A stretch of 64,000 bases of DNA, taken from assembly GCF_000247695.1 (NCBI RefSeq), contig NW_004624734.1, forward strand, positions 15,741,894 to 15,805,893, in the 5' to 3' direction. Source of the stretch: Heterocephalus glaber. Lineage: Eukaryota > Chordata > Mammalia > Rodentia > Bathyergidae. Shown here one piece after another: positions 1 to 10,395 of the stretch (the first letter of the stretch is position 1; each line of letters starts with the position of its first letter). Position numbers and translations under genes: made by a program. A model generated the notes under the pieces. It was not told the origin of the DNA. It saw nothing but the letters and a program-made list of their open reading frames with translations, and did no database searches.

Positions 1-14
1 AAGAAGAGGATGGC

Positions 15-132
15 AGAGAGAGAGAGAGAGAGGTCAAGATCCAGATGTTTTTCATATGATGCTTATAGATTTTTTTAAATGTAAGAGACAATAATCTTTA
101 CTAAATTAGAAGGAGAGAGAGAGAGAGAGAGG
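15..132. repeat. Pair of (GA)n microsatellites
   Basis: Two pure GA runs are visible at about 15-33 and 113-132. Each is followed by an AGGT-type tetranucleotide, and about 80 bp of ordinary AT-rich sequence lies between them. They are simple repeats; the open frame that starts in the second run has no recognisable protein features. Confidence 0.9.
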
Positions 133-2470
133 TGATAGGAGATTGGAGCCACATTGAGAAGATGTTCTTTATCATTCTAAGTGAAGCCAGTGGGAAAGAT
201 TTTATTTTCAGAAAAGACTCAAGGAAAACATTTTTCCAGACACCATGCTTTCTGCCTTCTATCAACATGCCAAATATTGTGTACTATAGAACCACAGAGA
301 CATCAGAAGATCTAGGACTATCAACAGATCTTACATGTGAAGATATTTTAAAATCCAGAAGTAGTAAAAGCGAAGGTAGAAACTTCTGGAATGTAGAGGA
401 AGCAAGGTTCAGAGAGGTGATCATGTCCTCAACAGTTTATTAGACATGTGAGAAGAAACCACAACATAAGCAGAAGAGACTAGGAACAAAAGCTGAAATA
501 TGAAAAGCAGCATAGTGTTCTGTGAACATGTTTAATACAGCTAGAGCACAATGTAGTAGATTTGAGAACACAAGAGTAATATAAGAAGGGAAATATATGA
601 TACTTTCCCAAATGGTTTTATGTCTACAATTATAGCTATGCATTTGTATAGTAATGTGTACACATTTATGTACAGCTATTTTTCTATCTCTTAATGACAA
701 TTTGTCAGGATGACATTGTCTTAAATAGTTTTCTCTTAAAAGTTTATCCTATTACACTTAAAAAAAGAAGCCCAGATATTAGGATGCAAATTGCAAAGAA
801 AATGGAAGAAAAATTTTAATAAGGAATCACAGAAGAGAGTAGGAAAATTTTGCCTTAGATATGTGCTCTTTGAATACTGTACTTCAATATTTGCAAGAAA
901 CCTCTGCTTCACAGTTCTTTTGTGCTCTTGAAATGTGCTGAATCATATTAAAAATGCATGTATATTGATGCATTTATTTTCCTTTGCCACTTATATGACC
1001 TCATTCATTGTAATATATAAATTTTGCTAAGGAATAATATGCCAAAATGCATAAAGTAAGCTAAATTGTGTCTTTATCCAAACTGCAATATCTTTTACCA
1101 ATTAAATAATTTTATTGGACAAAATGCATGGAATAATTCATAAGCCAATAAAATTATAAGAATGCAAAATGTGATCAGCATACTTATATAACTTCTTTGG
1201 AATACAGTTTCTAGTATTTTCTAATCCACTGAGGATTACCAGATTTTATTTTCTGTTATAAACATTAATGTTTTAAATTTACCAGTATGTTATATAAATG
1301 CTATTTAAGACTTGGCAGACTTAAAAGGCTTCCCACTAAAATTTCTTTCCTTGAAAGTTGCTAATGCAGACCACCATACTGTGGAAAAACAAATGTCCTG
1401 ACACGGATGTCGGGATAAACCTTCCTCGGGAGTTCTGTTCCATGTCAGCTTGACTACCATCAGGAAAATGGATTTCGCTCTAGATTGTAAGTAAATGGAT
1501 GACAGGATAGCATCTTTCATCCGTCAAGTGTCAGAAAACATGCAAAACCTTTCTCTTAAATATTATGAGTAACAACTCTTAACTGCTTTTTGATTAATCT
1601 CACATGTCAAAGGAACTTTGGGATTTTTATCTAGGAATGTGCATTGCCCAGGAAATTGGCCATGTGATAGAGGGAGAGCAAAGAAGGTCCATGAAGCCTG
1701 GTTCTACCTTCTGGTCTGTCTCTTATGTATTTTAAAGTCAAGTTCTTTCTTTTTTTTTTTTTTTTTACTGCTTTCAGACCTCAATTTGGAGGGTCAAAGA
1801 GTTTTATGGATTTTAAAAAGTTGGCTTGGACTTACTGTGCTTATGATTAAGGGTTAGGTGGGGAACAACTCCCCCAAATTAGTCAGAGATGATGCTTTTG
1901 TATTTTATGCATCATGATTCTTTGTGAAAGGTTCTCAGAAAAGATCTCTACCATAAAAACAGTGGAAATAAATGCAAGAAAATTAGGTTCCAGAAAGACT
2001 ATCCTTCAACTTGTGAATACCAAACTTCAGTTTATCCTGGACCTTGATTGACTTTATTATCTCCTTAAATTCCCTATAGAGCAGACCTCAGATGACTTGG
2101 TCCTGTGGAGACATCTATCCATTTTGGAAGTGCATCTCACAGCAGAAATGCAGTGAAAGTTATGGTTAGGCGGAGAAAATGTTCAATATAAAGTCATGGG
2201 GAATCTGAACCACCAGAGGAAGGCAGAAATGAAGATAATTCCCTTTGAAGAATGAGATAGCTAGGGAACTTCTCACACGCTAAAAGTTAACAGGTTTCAG
2301 TCACCAAGTCAAACTGCTTGTACAATAAGAGTTGAGGCACGGAGATAAGAGTCCAAGTTTCAGAGAAACTAGAAAAAAGAAAAATACAGCAATTTGAGGA
2401 CATAAAAATTCAACAGGCATAGAGTACCAAACATAGAGTACTACAAATCAGGTTTGTTGTAACACAATAA
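133..2470. other. Non-coding AT-rich interval, no assigned gene
   Basis: No gene, tRNA or named repeat is recognised across this interval apart from a poly(T) run near 1748-1766. Open frames are short and carry no domain. The segment near 1300-1535 is less AT-rich and holds several CpGs; it is listed separately as a possible conserved element. Confidence 0.6.
1300..1535. other. Possible conserved noncoding block
   Basis: This stretch is more complex and higher in GC than its surroundings and retains CpGs (for example ACACGGATGTCGGG near 1400-1413), unlike the deaminated repeats around it. A 71-codon open frame lies on the minus strand, but it has no recognisable domain and no convincing splice sites. 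It could be an enhancer, an exon of an unknown transcript, or chance unique sequence. Only cross-species alignment would tell. Confidence 0.25.
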
Positions 2471-2474
2471 AGTT

Positions 2475-3030
2475 GGGTTGCAACTTGAGGTGGATTATAT
2501 AATTCTGTTCTAAAGAAATAGGGGAAAGGATAGAAGGGGATGGGATTAATATGAGAAAATGGAAAAATAGGAACAAAATCTTTGTAAATAAGGAGGAGTG
2601 GAGGGGTTGAAGGGAGGTCTGGGCAAGGGTGAAAAATAAGAACCAAGAGAGACTATGTAAAGGTGCAAATTTCCAATGATGAATGTCATATTGTATACCT
2701 AAAATGCACCAATGATTAGAATGAATAATTGATAATGCAAAATAGGAAGAAAAGGTCCAAAGGGGTAGGGGTAGTGGGAGGGGCAGGGGAAAGGAAAGAA
2801 GGGAAAGGAAAAATGCTGAGAAATGGAAAAAATGGAAATAAAGTATTTGTAAATAGGGAAGGGTGAAGGGGGTGGAAGGAGGGCTAGGAATGGGGGAAAA
2901 ATAAGAACTAAGATGCATTATGTAAAGGTACAATTCCCAATGAGAAATGTAATTGTTTTGTATACCTAAAATGTATCAATAAAAGAATTTAACAACAACA
3001 ACAAAAAAAAAACAGAAAAAAAAAAAGAAA
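2475..3030 (+). mobile_element. L1 3'UTR, two tandem units, poly(A) tail
   Basis: Two related units of about 265 bp follow one another. Each has a purine-rich G/A block, a TTTGTAAATA segment, an AATAAGAAC segment, a TTATGTAAAGGT-like segment and a terminal TTGTATACCTAAAATG block. The second unit ends in AATAAAAGAATTT and an A-rich tail near 2990-3027. The same 3' end recurs at 17.6, 23.0, 44.2 (minus) and 55.6 kb. The minus-strand copy at 44.2 kb runs on into recognisable L1 3'UTR, which identifies the family as LINE-1. The open frames on the opposite strand (2448-2933 and 2410-2646) are low-complexity translations of the polypyrimidine strand, not genes. Confidence 0.8.
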
Positions 3031-3084
3031 TGGATACAGAGATAAAGATAGACAACAGTTAGTATTTGGATAGGTACTGTGCTT

Positions 3085-3502
3085 CTTAATTTTATGAGTC
3101 AGCTGACTCAACCAAGATATTATGTTAACTTAACCAATAATGTTGTGTTAGCCCTGATGGCTGGCATAACATTGTTTTTGGATGTGTCTGTGAAGTCAGC
3201 ATTTGAATAAACAAGCTAAATAATGCTTTGTCCTCACCAATTTGGGCAGACATCATCCAATTCTTTCATGGTCTAAGTAGAAAAATGTAGTAAAGAAGAA
3301 AAATGTGCTTATTATTTGAGTTGGGATATCTATTTTTTCCTATCTTTGAACATCTTACAATCAGTTTTCATCTTTGGACTAAGACAGAATCATACTCCTA
3401 CTTTTTCTGTTTCTTTACCTTGCAGATGACAGATTACTGGATATCTCCTTAATTACGTGAGCCAATTCCCATTAAATCCTATAATAAATATTCACATACA
3501 TA

Positions 3503-3534
<32 letters not shown>

Positions 3535-3540
3535 ATATGC
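3085..3540 (+). mobile_element. MLT2-like (ERVL) LTR relic
   Basis: The interval follows the pattern of an MLT2-type LTR in order: an early TTAATTTTATGAGTCAGCTG-like start, a TGTGTCTGTGAAG segment near 3184, GGGCAGACATCATCCAATTC at 3244-3263, a TGAGCCAATTCCC-like segment near 3457 and ATAATAAAT at about 3482. It then runs into a (TG)n(TA)n tract. It is heavily diverged, no internal retroviral coding sequence is attached, and it reads as a solo LTR relic. The family name is from memory of the consensus. Confidence 0.55.
3502..3532. repeat. (TG)n(TA)n microsatellite
   Basis: A TG run passes directly into a TA run at the 3' edge of the preceding LTR relic. Confidence 0.9.
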
Positions 3541-3544
3541 ATAT

Positions 3545-5295
3545 ACCCACATATCCAATAAGATATATAGAAAGAGATTTTGTTTGTTTGAAGAACTTTA
3601 GTAGCAGAGGCACTATCTATAGTTAGGGCTTAATGACTTCAGACCAAGGAGGAAAAAGTATAAAGTGTAAGAACAGGGACCACCTTATTGCAAACAGATG
3701 TGACTAGCTATATTTTGTCTTTCTTACCCTTTGAAGAATACAACACATCATATATAACTCTTTTATTTTTCTATTTTCTTCCCATAAATGTAATAGTTTA
3801 AAAACGCAGTGTGCATGCATGTATTTGTGTGGGCATGGATTGAAATTCCCTAAGAAAACACTTCAGGTCTTTGCACACTCTTGGCAAGCACTCTACTTCG
3901 GAGCTACAACCCCACCCCACACTTCCAGTCTAATAATTGTCATATGCAAGAAAAAAAGAAAATTCATACATGAAGCAGAAGAGAAGCTACTTACCCTGTG
4001 AGAATCAGAAAAGTATCAGTTTGGTGTAGTCCCATTTCTCACTGTAGAAAAGCAGAATCATAAACATTCGTTTAAAACCTAATGTGTATCTGATAGAATG
4101 CTCTATATCCCTAAAGGAGTAACACACATAACAGAAACATTTGGACACAGAAGCAAGCCTGGGAAATGCTTTACTTTTCTATAAAATTCTGCATTTCAAC
4201 TTTTGCAGTGAAGAATTTCAAGATGATTAATTCATCAGATAAATCACATGTTCCTGATACCTGGTTGTGAAGTAAACATCATTTATGCCACGTGTTACTC
4301 AATTTCTAAACCACTGAATTTTCAGTGTAAATTTATGAACTTACCTATACATTTCTTTCAATTGATTGGTGAACTTGAGTTCTATGAATGAAAACTCCAG
4401 AGTGTGACAATTACATTTGGGTATCTACAAACTCTGATTCTGTCTCGATCTCCAAATCAGATTTTCTGGGAGATCAGGGGACTGAATTACATGCTTCGGC
4501 ACATCCATAAACACACCCTCTCAAAAAAACATATCCATAATTATCTTGCCTCCAAAGGCTGTTGTGTTAATTTAATTTCCAATACTGCATCCTTTCCAAA
4601 TCAACAAATTGAATACATAAGCATGAATAATTATTTCTTGTAAGGTTTCTTAATGAATAATATTAGTTGGGAGGGGAGATAAGATGCAAAATGATCATTG
4701 CCAATTAGCAGGAAAAAGTAAGCTAATACAGAAACTAATTAGCAACATCCAGTTGATTTTTGTAGAAAGGACAGACCTAGAGAATAATCTAATTATAAAG
4801 GTCATTTAAAAGGATACATTTAAATTTAACTTCTAGCTTTCCAGCAATTACATAATCAACAGTATCATCGTTCTCAGTGTTTTACAGTCAGGAAGCTAAA
4901 AAGTTAGAGGAATAGTTAAATGAAATTCAGGATGGAGAGATGTTGAGTAGGCTCTCAATATTGCATCATTTGGAAAATCTTACACACACATCAAACACGT
5001 AAGTGACATACTTAATAGTGCTTTCCAGTTGCTCCAGCTATGTGTATCTGAATGAGAATGGTCTCCAGCTTCAAGTCATTTGAAATCTACCTGTTTTTTA
5101 AATAGCTTTAGACTGTTCAGGCCTTATTCTGAAAATGCCATTTGCAATTGTTAGCCTCCAACTCTTCATTTTTGTTTTCTTTTAAATTCTACTGTGTCTG
5201 AATTATTCCCCTGATAAAATCCAGTCACTAATATAAATTTTACTGTGGCTTTAAATTCAGAGAAAGATTTTGTTTGTATTTTTCGAGTAACTAGT
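3545..5295. other. Unassigned AT-rich interval
   Basis: I see no gene, RNA gene or confidently named repeat. Short open frames at 3819-4001 and 4404-4643 have no domain, signal peptide or codon signature. Confidence 0.6.
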
Positions 5296-5299
5296 ATAG

Positions 5300-5689
5300 T
5301 GCTATGGCTTATATCTAGATGTCCCCTCAAAGCCTTCTGCAGCTGTAGGTGGGGTTTGGGGAGGTGGCTGGATCTAGAGTGTGTGATGCTGGGATTAAGT
5401 ATGTGATGATGGGAGTGGTTCATTCAGCAATGCTGATTAAGGGTGGAGACAGAAAGAGGACTGCTGTTGTCATTGCTTGTCATTTGCCACTTTTCCCTTG
5501 CTGCTTGTTGCCTTGCTTTCTTCCGTGAACTGCTTCTCTACTGTGATATCCCTCTGTCCTGCCACTCTGCCTTGGAGCCAGCCAACTATGAACTGTAACC
5601 TTTACGAATTGTGAGCCAAATAAACCTTTTCTCCTTTGACTCTGGGCATTGGGTGTTTTGTCTCAGCAACAAGAAAAGTAACTAAAACA
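5300..5689 (+). mobile_element. MaLR-type solo LTR
   Basis: The element starts TGCTATGGCTTATAT and ends AACTAAAACA, so it has the TG...CA termini of an LTR. Near its 3' end it shows the MaLR hallmark AATTGTGAGCCAAATAAACC with an AATAAA signal at 5619-5624, followed by a GTGTTTTGTCTCAGCAACAA-like end. The five bases before it (TATAG) and after it (TGTAG) match at four of five positions, as expected for a 5-bp TSD. No internal retroviral sequence is attached. Confidence 0.75.
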
Positions 5690-5867
5690 TGTAGATTACA
5701 TAAATTAGATACAAAGTTATATAGAGTTGTTGCTACTGTTACTTATTATGTAATGTTATGTTTTCTAATATTATGGTAGGCTTGACATTATTGTACTGGC
5801 TTCTTTCGTAATATTTATCCCAAGAAACTTACACTCATTGGGGCAGAACTGTGCACTTATCTTCTTG

Positions 5868-5992
5868 TTATTTATAATTTTGAGATTTGCTACGTCACTA
5901 AGTTGCCTAAACTGGGCTGACAACATGGAATTCTCTTACCTCAGTTTCCCACAATGCTAGAATTACAGATATGGACCACTATATCTGGCTCA
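5868..5992 (-). mobile_element. B1/Alu-like SINE (7SL-derived), degenerate
   Basis: Read on the minus strand it gives the B1 order: a GGCCAGATATAGTGG-like head, a TAATTCTAGCATTGTGG segment, a GAGGTAAGAGAATTCC segment and a TTTAGGCAACTTAGTGACG segment. It is diverged and lacks a clean A-tail or TSD, so it is an old copy. Confidence 0.65.
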
Positions 5993-6554
5993 TATTCAAA
6001 TTTTAAGTATAATCTTGACCAAAATGCTATAGTAAAGATACAAAAATATTGTTAAGGCATAAGAAAGGTGCCTAAGCAAAATACACAATGGGGAATAAAA
6101 GGAAAAAACAAAGTCTATAATTTTCTGGGTAGGTAGAATTCCCAAGAAGGAAAAATAAATCCTTTGAATTTCTAAATTAAGAGCCATCCTCAGTAATCTC
6201 TGACATTTGTCTAAGTGAAATAACTGATAATAATTACTCTTTAGCACTGATAACCTCTAAAATGTCCCTGACTTCTCTCACATCTGCCAATGAGGATTTG
6301 CAAATACCTGCTGCACAATAGAAGTACATACAATAAATGTGTGTTGAGAAAACAAGCATGTGCTAAATTTTATTTAATGAATAGTAAGCCACAGATTGAG
6401 GAAGATGGCTGTACAAACAGCATTGTCCAAAATGTGCTGGGCACAATGTTATTTTCTTGAGCTGCTTCTGAGAAAAAAAAATAAAGAAGAGTCTGGGGAT
6501 GTCGAAAACTACGAGTGCCCTCCGAGAGTGTCAGTTTGGGTACACATAAGAACA
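5993..6554. other. Unassigned AT-rich interval
   Basis: No gene seen. A short piece at about 6320-6350 (ACAATAAATGTGTGTTGAG) resembles the 3' terminus of MIR or L2 but is too short to assign. Confidence 0.5.
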
Positions 6555-6665
6555 GGTGAGGCTGCTTGAGTGTTTACTGTGCACCAAGCATTCTTCTAAG
6601 GCTGCTATATGCATTATCTTATTTCTAGCCTTTTTGACAGTAAGTTCTCATTTCTTTTTCCATTT
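6555..6665 (-). mobile_element. MIR SINE fragment
   Basis: The plus strand reads TTGAGTGTTTACTGTGCACC followed by AAGCATTCTTCTAAGGCTGC and ATTATCTTATTTCTAGCCT. This matches the antisense order of the MIR 3' half. Diverged and partial, as usual for this eutherian-wide family. Confidence 0.65.
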
Positions 6666-7830
6666 CAAAAGTGTCTCTTTTAACATTTTCAGTGGCAGGA
6701 AATGCATATCCCTTTTGTAACTATTCTAGGCTGATCCCTTTCCATGTGAGATAGATGGAATGATGAACTTTAAATGGAACGACTTTCTGAATAATACCTG
6801 TTATTTGAAATAAGTTAACATTTGCTTTATGCCAAAGTTTGGGATCAATTTTTGTACATGTCTCTAGAATACAGAGGAAAATGTGTGCTTGGAATTTTTG
6901 CTTGCAGAACTTATTGTGTGTTGATTTGATTAAAAGATTCATTTTGTTATTTTTTGTTTTGTACTTTTGCTAAGTGTTTTGTTACCATATCATAGCTGAG
7001 GTATCTTGATTTTTTTCTACTTTCAGGTTCATTTGTCTAATATTTTTTATAGTTCAAACAACTTTTGGGTTTGTCTATGTGAAACAATCTCATCAGGTAC
7101 ATACATTCTCAAATCTGATCTCTCTATTAAACCATAATTAAGCATTGAACCATTTTCTCATTGTTATCTCTATTACTATTAAAAAAGTAAAATTTCCCAC
7201 ATATTAACATTGTTTTCCAAGCTTAATTTGATAGCTATTATCTGATAAATCTTTTCTCAACCCCAGGACTTATATTTTTATTAGAGAGTCTGTGAAGAAT
7301 ATTTAACTATATTTTTGTTTCACCTTAATTGACATCTTTAGAAAGCTCCATTAACTCCAAATTAAAGTTACAGTGAATAATCCACTACCTTCTGACTTTT
7401 CATTTTTCCGTAACATTTACACATTTTATTTATTTTTATTTAGTTTTTCATCTCCAATTACTTCGTTTCTTTTTGGATAGGCAGGTTTGTTCTTGGTACT
7501 TTTTTCATTTTACATTCACTTTATTCCATTTGTTATTGTAGTACTTTTGTATTTTATACTAATTTTCCAATTAAACTGTTATAAATGTAATATCATCAAC
7601 TTTATTGAAATAACACAAAATTGGTCATTGATTGTCTAGCTCTCTTCATTAAAATAAGGAATTTAACTCTTAAATTTTTCTCTCAAATATTATGTTGTTG
7701 TCATATTTAGTGGTTTTCAAAATTAAACTCAGTGTCAAAATCTTATAATATGCTTGTCTGAATTTACATTCTTACTTGGTCAGCATCATTTTTTTTGGTT
7801 TTTGAGCTTAGAATGTTTTAGTCTGCAAGT
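6666..7830. other. T-rich unassigned interval
   Basis: This is T-rich sequence with no gene. Its base composition resembles antisense L1, and it may be the decayed continuation of the L1M relic that follows, but I cannot align a specific segment. Confidence 0.4.
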
Positions 7831-7899
7831 TTATTTGGAGGGGTTTTCCGGGGGATTTTCCCTGGAGTAATTGTGTTTTTGCACTATTGTAAATTCATA

Positions 7900-8530
7900 G
7901 CACACAGAATTTTACATGAACTACTAAATTTTCTCATCTATTTTAAATGTTATCCTGTGATATAGGTGTCTACTGCAATCTTTTTTATTCTTTCTAGCAG
8001 CTTTCAAATCTTTCTCTTTGTCTTTATTGTTCTTCTTATCATGATACAGATTTATCAAAAATCCTACTTTGTGTATTTTATGCTTCCTATTTTTGTGAGA
8101 TCATGTTTTGTACAAACTCTTAGAAATTTACATTCATTATTTCCTTAAATATTCTTTATTTTTTTTTCTTTTTTGATGCTAGAAATTGAACTCAGGGACT
8201 CACGCTTGTCAGGCAGGCACGGTGCTGCTGAGCTGTATCCCCAAACCTATTTCTTTAAATATTCTACTTTTATAGTTTTCTTTTTCTCTTCCAAGGACTC
8301 CAACAGATATGTTTGATTTTCTCCTTTTCCTTTAAATTTCTTGAGTCTATCATTCTTTCCTCATTAGAACATTTATTGCTAAAAAGTATATTCTTTAGTT
8401 GTTTATATTCTACAATTAATACATCAATTGATTTTACAACTATATTTCACATTCTTAATTCCCCCTTTTTAGTAATTATCTCCTGCAAGCGTTTTCTTAT
8501 TATTGTATTTGCATAATATTTTTTCAAAAA
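7900..8530 (-). mobile_element. Old L1M 5' region relic, split by an ID SINE
   Basis: On the plus strand the segment has the antisense pattern of the older L1M 5'UTR/ORF1 side: a CTTAAATATTCT-type piece, then TCTTCCAAGGACTCCAACAG and a run of T-rich phrases. An antisense ID SINE at 8156-8248 interrupts it, and the sequence resumes directly after the duplicated target. No open frame survives. Confidence 0.5.
8156..8248 (-). mobile_element. ID-type tRNA-derived SINE with TSD
   Basis: Antisense ID element: a T-run (the A-tail), then GAAATTGAACTCAGGGACTC (B-box complement) and GCTGAGCTGTATCCCCAA (A-box and 5' end complement). It is flanked by a 17-bp TSD, ATTTCCTTAAATATTCT at 8139-8155 and ATTTCTTTAAATATTCT at 8249-8265, with one mismatch. 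Its mid-region (CAGGCAGGCACGGTGCTG) has diverged from the other ID copies in the window. Confidence 0.88.
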
Positions 8531-8589
8531 TTTTTCACATATTGTGCCGGCTAACATTGACTGGATTGATATAATCCTGGAGAGATGTT

Positions 8590-8835
8590 TGGGAGGGCAC
8601 TATCCAAATGAACATAGCTAAATGTGTTCCTTGGAAGGGAGAGCAACCTATTTGGAGGAAGTAGGGTATGGACATATCATTGTGGAGACAGATACCTATC
8701 CCCTTGCTCTGAGATGCTTTCCAATTTATTTGTCTTTTGGCCGCCATGAAGTGAGCAGCTTTGCCTCTATTAGGATGTTTCTGTGTTGGAACCAGATGAC
8801 CATGGATGAAACATCTGAAACTGAAACAAAACCAG
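8590..8835 (+). mobile_element. MaLR LTR fragment
   Basis: The segment has the MaLR order: a CCTTGGAAGGGAGAG-like part, then CTTTTGGCCGCCATGAAGTG, GAGCAGCTTTGCC and GACCATGGATGAAACATCTG. The expected final part with the AATAAA signal is missing, because L1 sequence starts at about 8836. The missing end is not found after that L1, so a deletion or recombination at the junction is likely. Confidence 0.6.
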
Positions 8836-10395
8836 ACACATACCACAATGGAACAGAATGAAAAAGGGGCCAAAAGCATATATTGGAGGAATGATGGGCC
8901 ATTCAACAAATGGTGCTGGGAAAACTGGGTATCTGTTCGGAGAAGATTCAAATAGAACCATATCTCTCACCATGAACTAAACTAAAATCAAAATGGATCA
9001 ATGATCTAAACATTAAAACAGAAACATTGAACCTACAGGAAGATAAAGTGTCCTAAGTGTCCTAAGTCCTAGGTGTAGGTATTTTCTAAACAGAACTGCA
9101 ATGGCATAAGAAATAACAGCAAGACTAAAGAAATGCCATTACATCAAATTAAAAACCTTCAGCACAACAAAGAAATCCACTATTAAAGTGAAGAGGCAAC
9201 CTACAGAGTAGGAAACAATGTTTTGCTACCTATCCTCAGACAGAGAACTAATATCTAGAATGTATAAAGAACTCAAAAAAATTAGACCACCTAAAATGAA
9301 AGAGTCAATCAAGAAATAGGCAAGTGAAATTAACAGACACTTCTCAGAGGAAGAAATACAAATGGCCAACAAATATGTGAAAAAATGTTTAACATCTCTG
9401 GCCATTAGAAAATTGCATATTAAAACAGTGCTACAATTCCATCTCATACTGGAAAGAATGGCAATCATCAAAAAGTAAAAAAAATAATAAATGCTCGCAT
9501 GGCTGCACTGAAAAAAGGAAACATCCTGCATTGCTGATGGCTATCCAAACTAATACAACCATTATGAAAATCAGTATGGAGATTCCCCAAAGAACTAAAA
9601 TCAGCAATTCCCCATGCCTCAGCTGTACCATTTCTTCTTATCTTCCCCAAAGAGTGAAAATGATGCTGCTACAGTGATACATGAATACCAATGTTTATAG
9701 CAGCACAATTCTACATGCCCCAGCTATACCCCTTCTACTGATCTTTAACTCCAAAGAGATCGTGCTACAGGAATACATACATACCAATGATTATAGCACC
9801 ATAATTCATATAGCTAAATCCTGGCAGGAGCTTCTATAATCATCAACAGATAACTGGATAAAAATGTGGCATTTAAACATAATGGGATACTACTGGGCTA
9901 TAAACAAGGAGAAATACAAGACTTTTGCAGCAAATGGATGCAACTTGAAAATACAATATTGATTAAAACAAATAAGATATGCAAGCTTAACCACCACATA
10001 GTATCTCTCATTTGAGTAAAGATAAATACAAACAAAGATCAGGATAAAGTTTGAAGAGAGGAAAGGGGGGTGGATCTCTTGAAAATGACAAGGGATCCTG
10101 AAAAACAAGGGCAAAAGTAGAGGGGGAGGGGAAAGGGAAATAAGTGGATTAAAAATGTGGCATGAAAGAACCTAATAACCTCAATGAATGCAAACATTAT
10201 GCTTCATAGACATGAAATAAGATTAATAATATCAAGAAGAATGAAAATGAGGGATGGGATTTAGAGGAGGAAGGAAGGAGTTGGGAGGGAAGGAAATTTG
10301 GAAAAAGAATTAAGCTGTATTATGTACATGTACCCAGTCCCCAAAATGACTGTAAACTGCATGTACTGAAAATATGTACTAATAAATATAAAGAG
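8836..10395 (+). mobile_element. 5'-truncated L1: ORF2 C-terminal part plus 3'UTR
   Basis: Recognisable L1 phrases run in order: CAATGGAACAGAATG, CAACAAATGGTGCTGGGAAA at 8906-8925, AAATGGATCAATGATC, CTAGAATGTATAAAGAACTC, AATGGCCAACAAATATGTG and GAAAATCAGTATGGAGATTC. The 3'UTR follows, with a purine-rich block near 10060-10300 and a TGTACTAATAAATATAAA end. These correspond to the C-terminal part of the reverse-transcriptase protein and downstream sequence. The frame is broken by stops and an internal tandem duplication of about 101 bp at 9606-9812. It is not functional. Confidence 0.85.
9606..9812 (+). repeat. Internal tandem duplication in the L1, period about 101 bp
   Basis: Two successive units share the order ATGCC-CAGCT-TACC, CTTCT, CCAAAGAG, GCTACAG-GATACAT, ATACCAATG-TTATAGCA and an AATTC junction. 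Copy 1 is about 9606-9706 and copy 2 about 9707-9812. The copies have diverged from each other, so the duplication is old. Confidence 0.7.

Noticed and set aside
2448..2933. 161-codon minus-strand open frame, among the longest here
   Set aside because: It is the pyrimidine strand of the L1 3'UTR; low-complexity Ser/Pro/Leu/Phe translation, recurring wherever that repeat occurs.
8535..9650. Several open frames of 60-138 codons on both strands
   Set aside because: They lie in a MaLR LTR piece and a decayed L1; none matches the sense L1 protein in frame for long.
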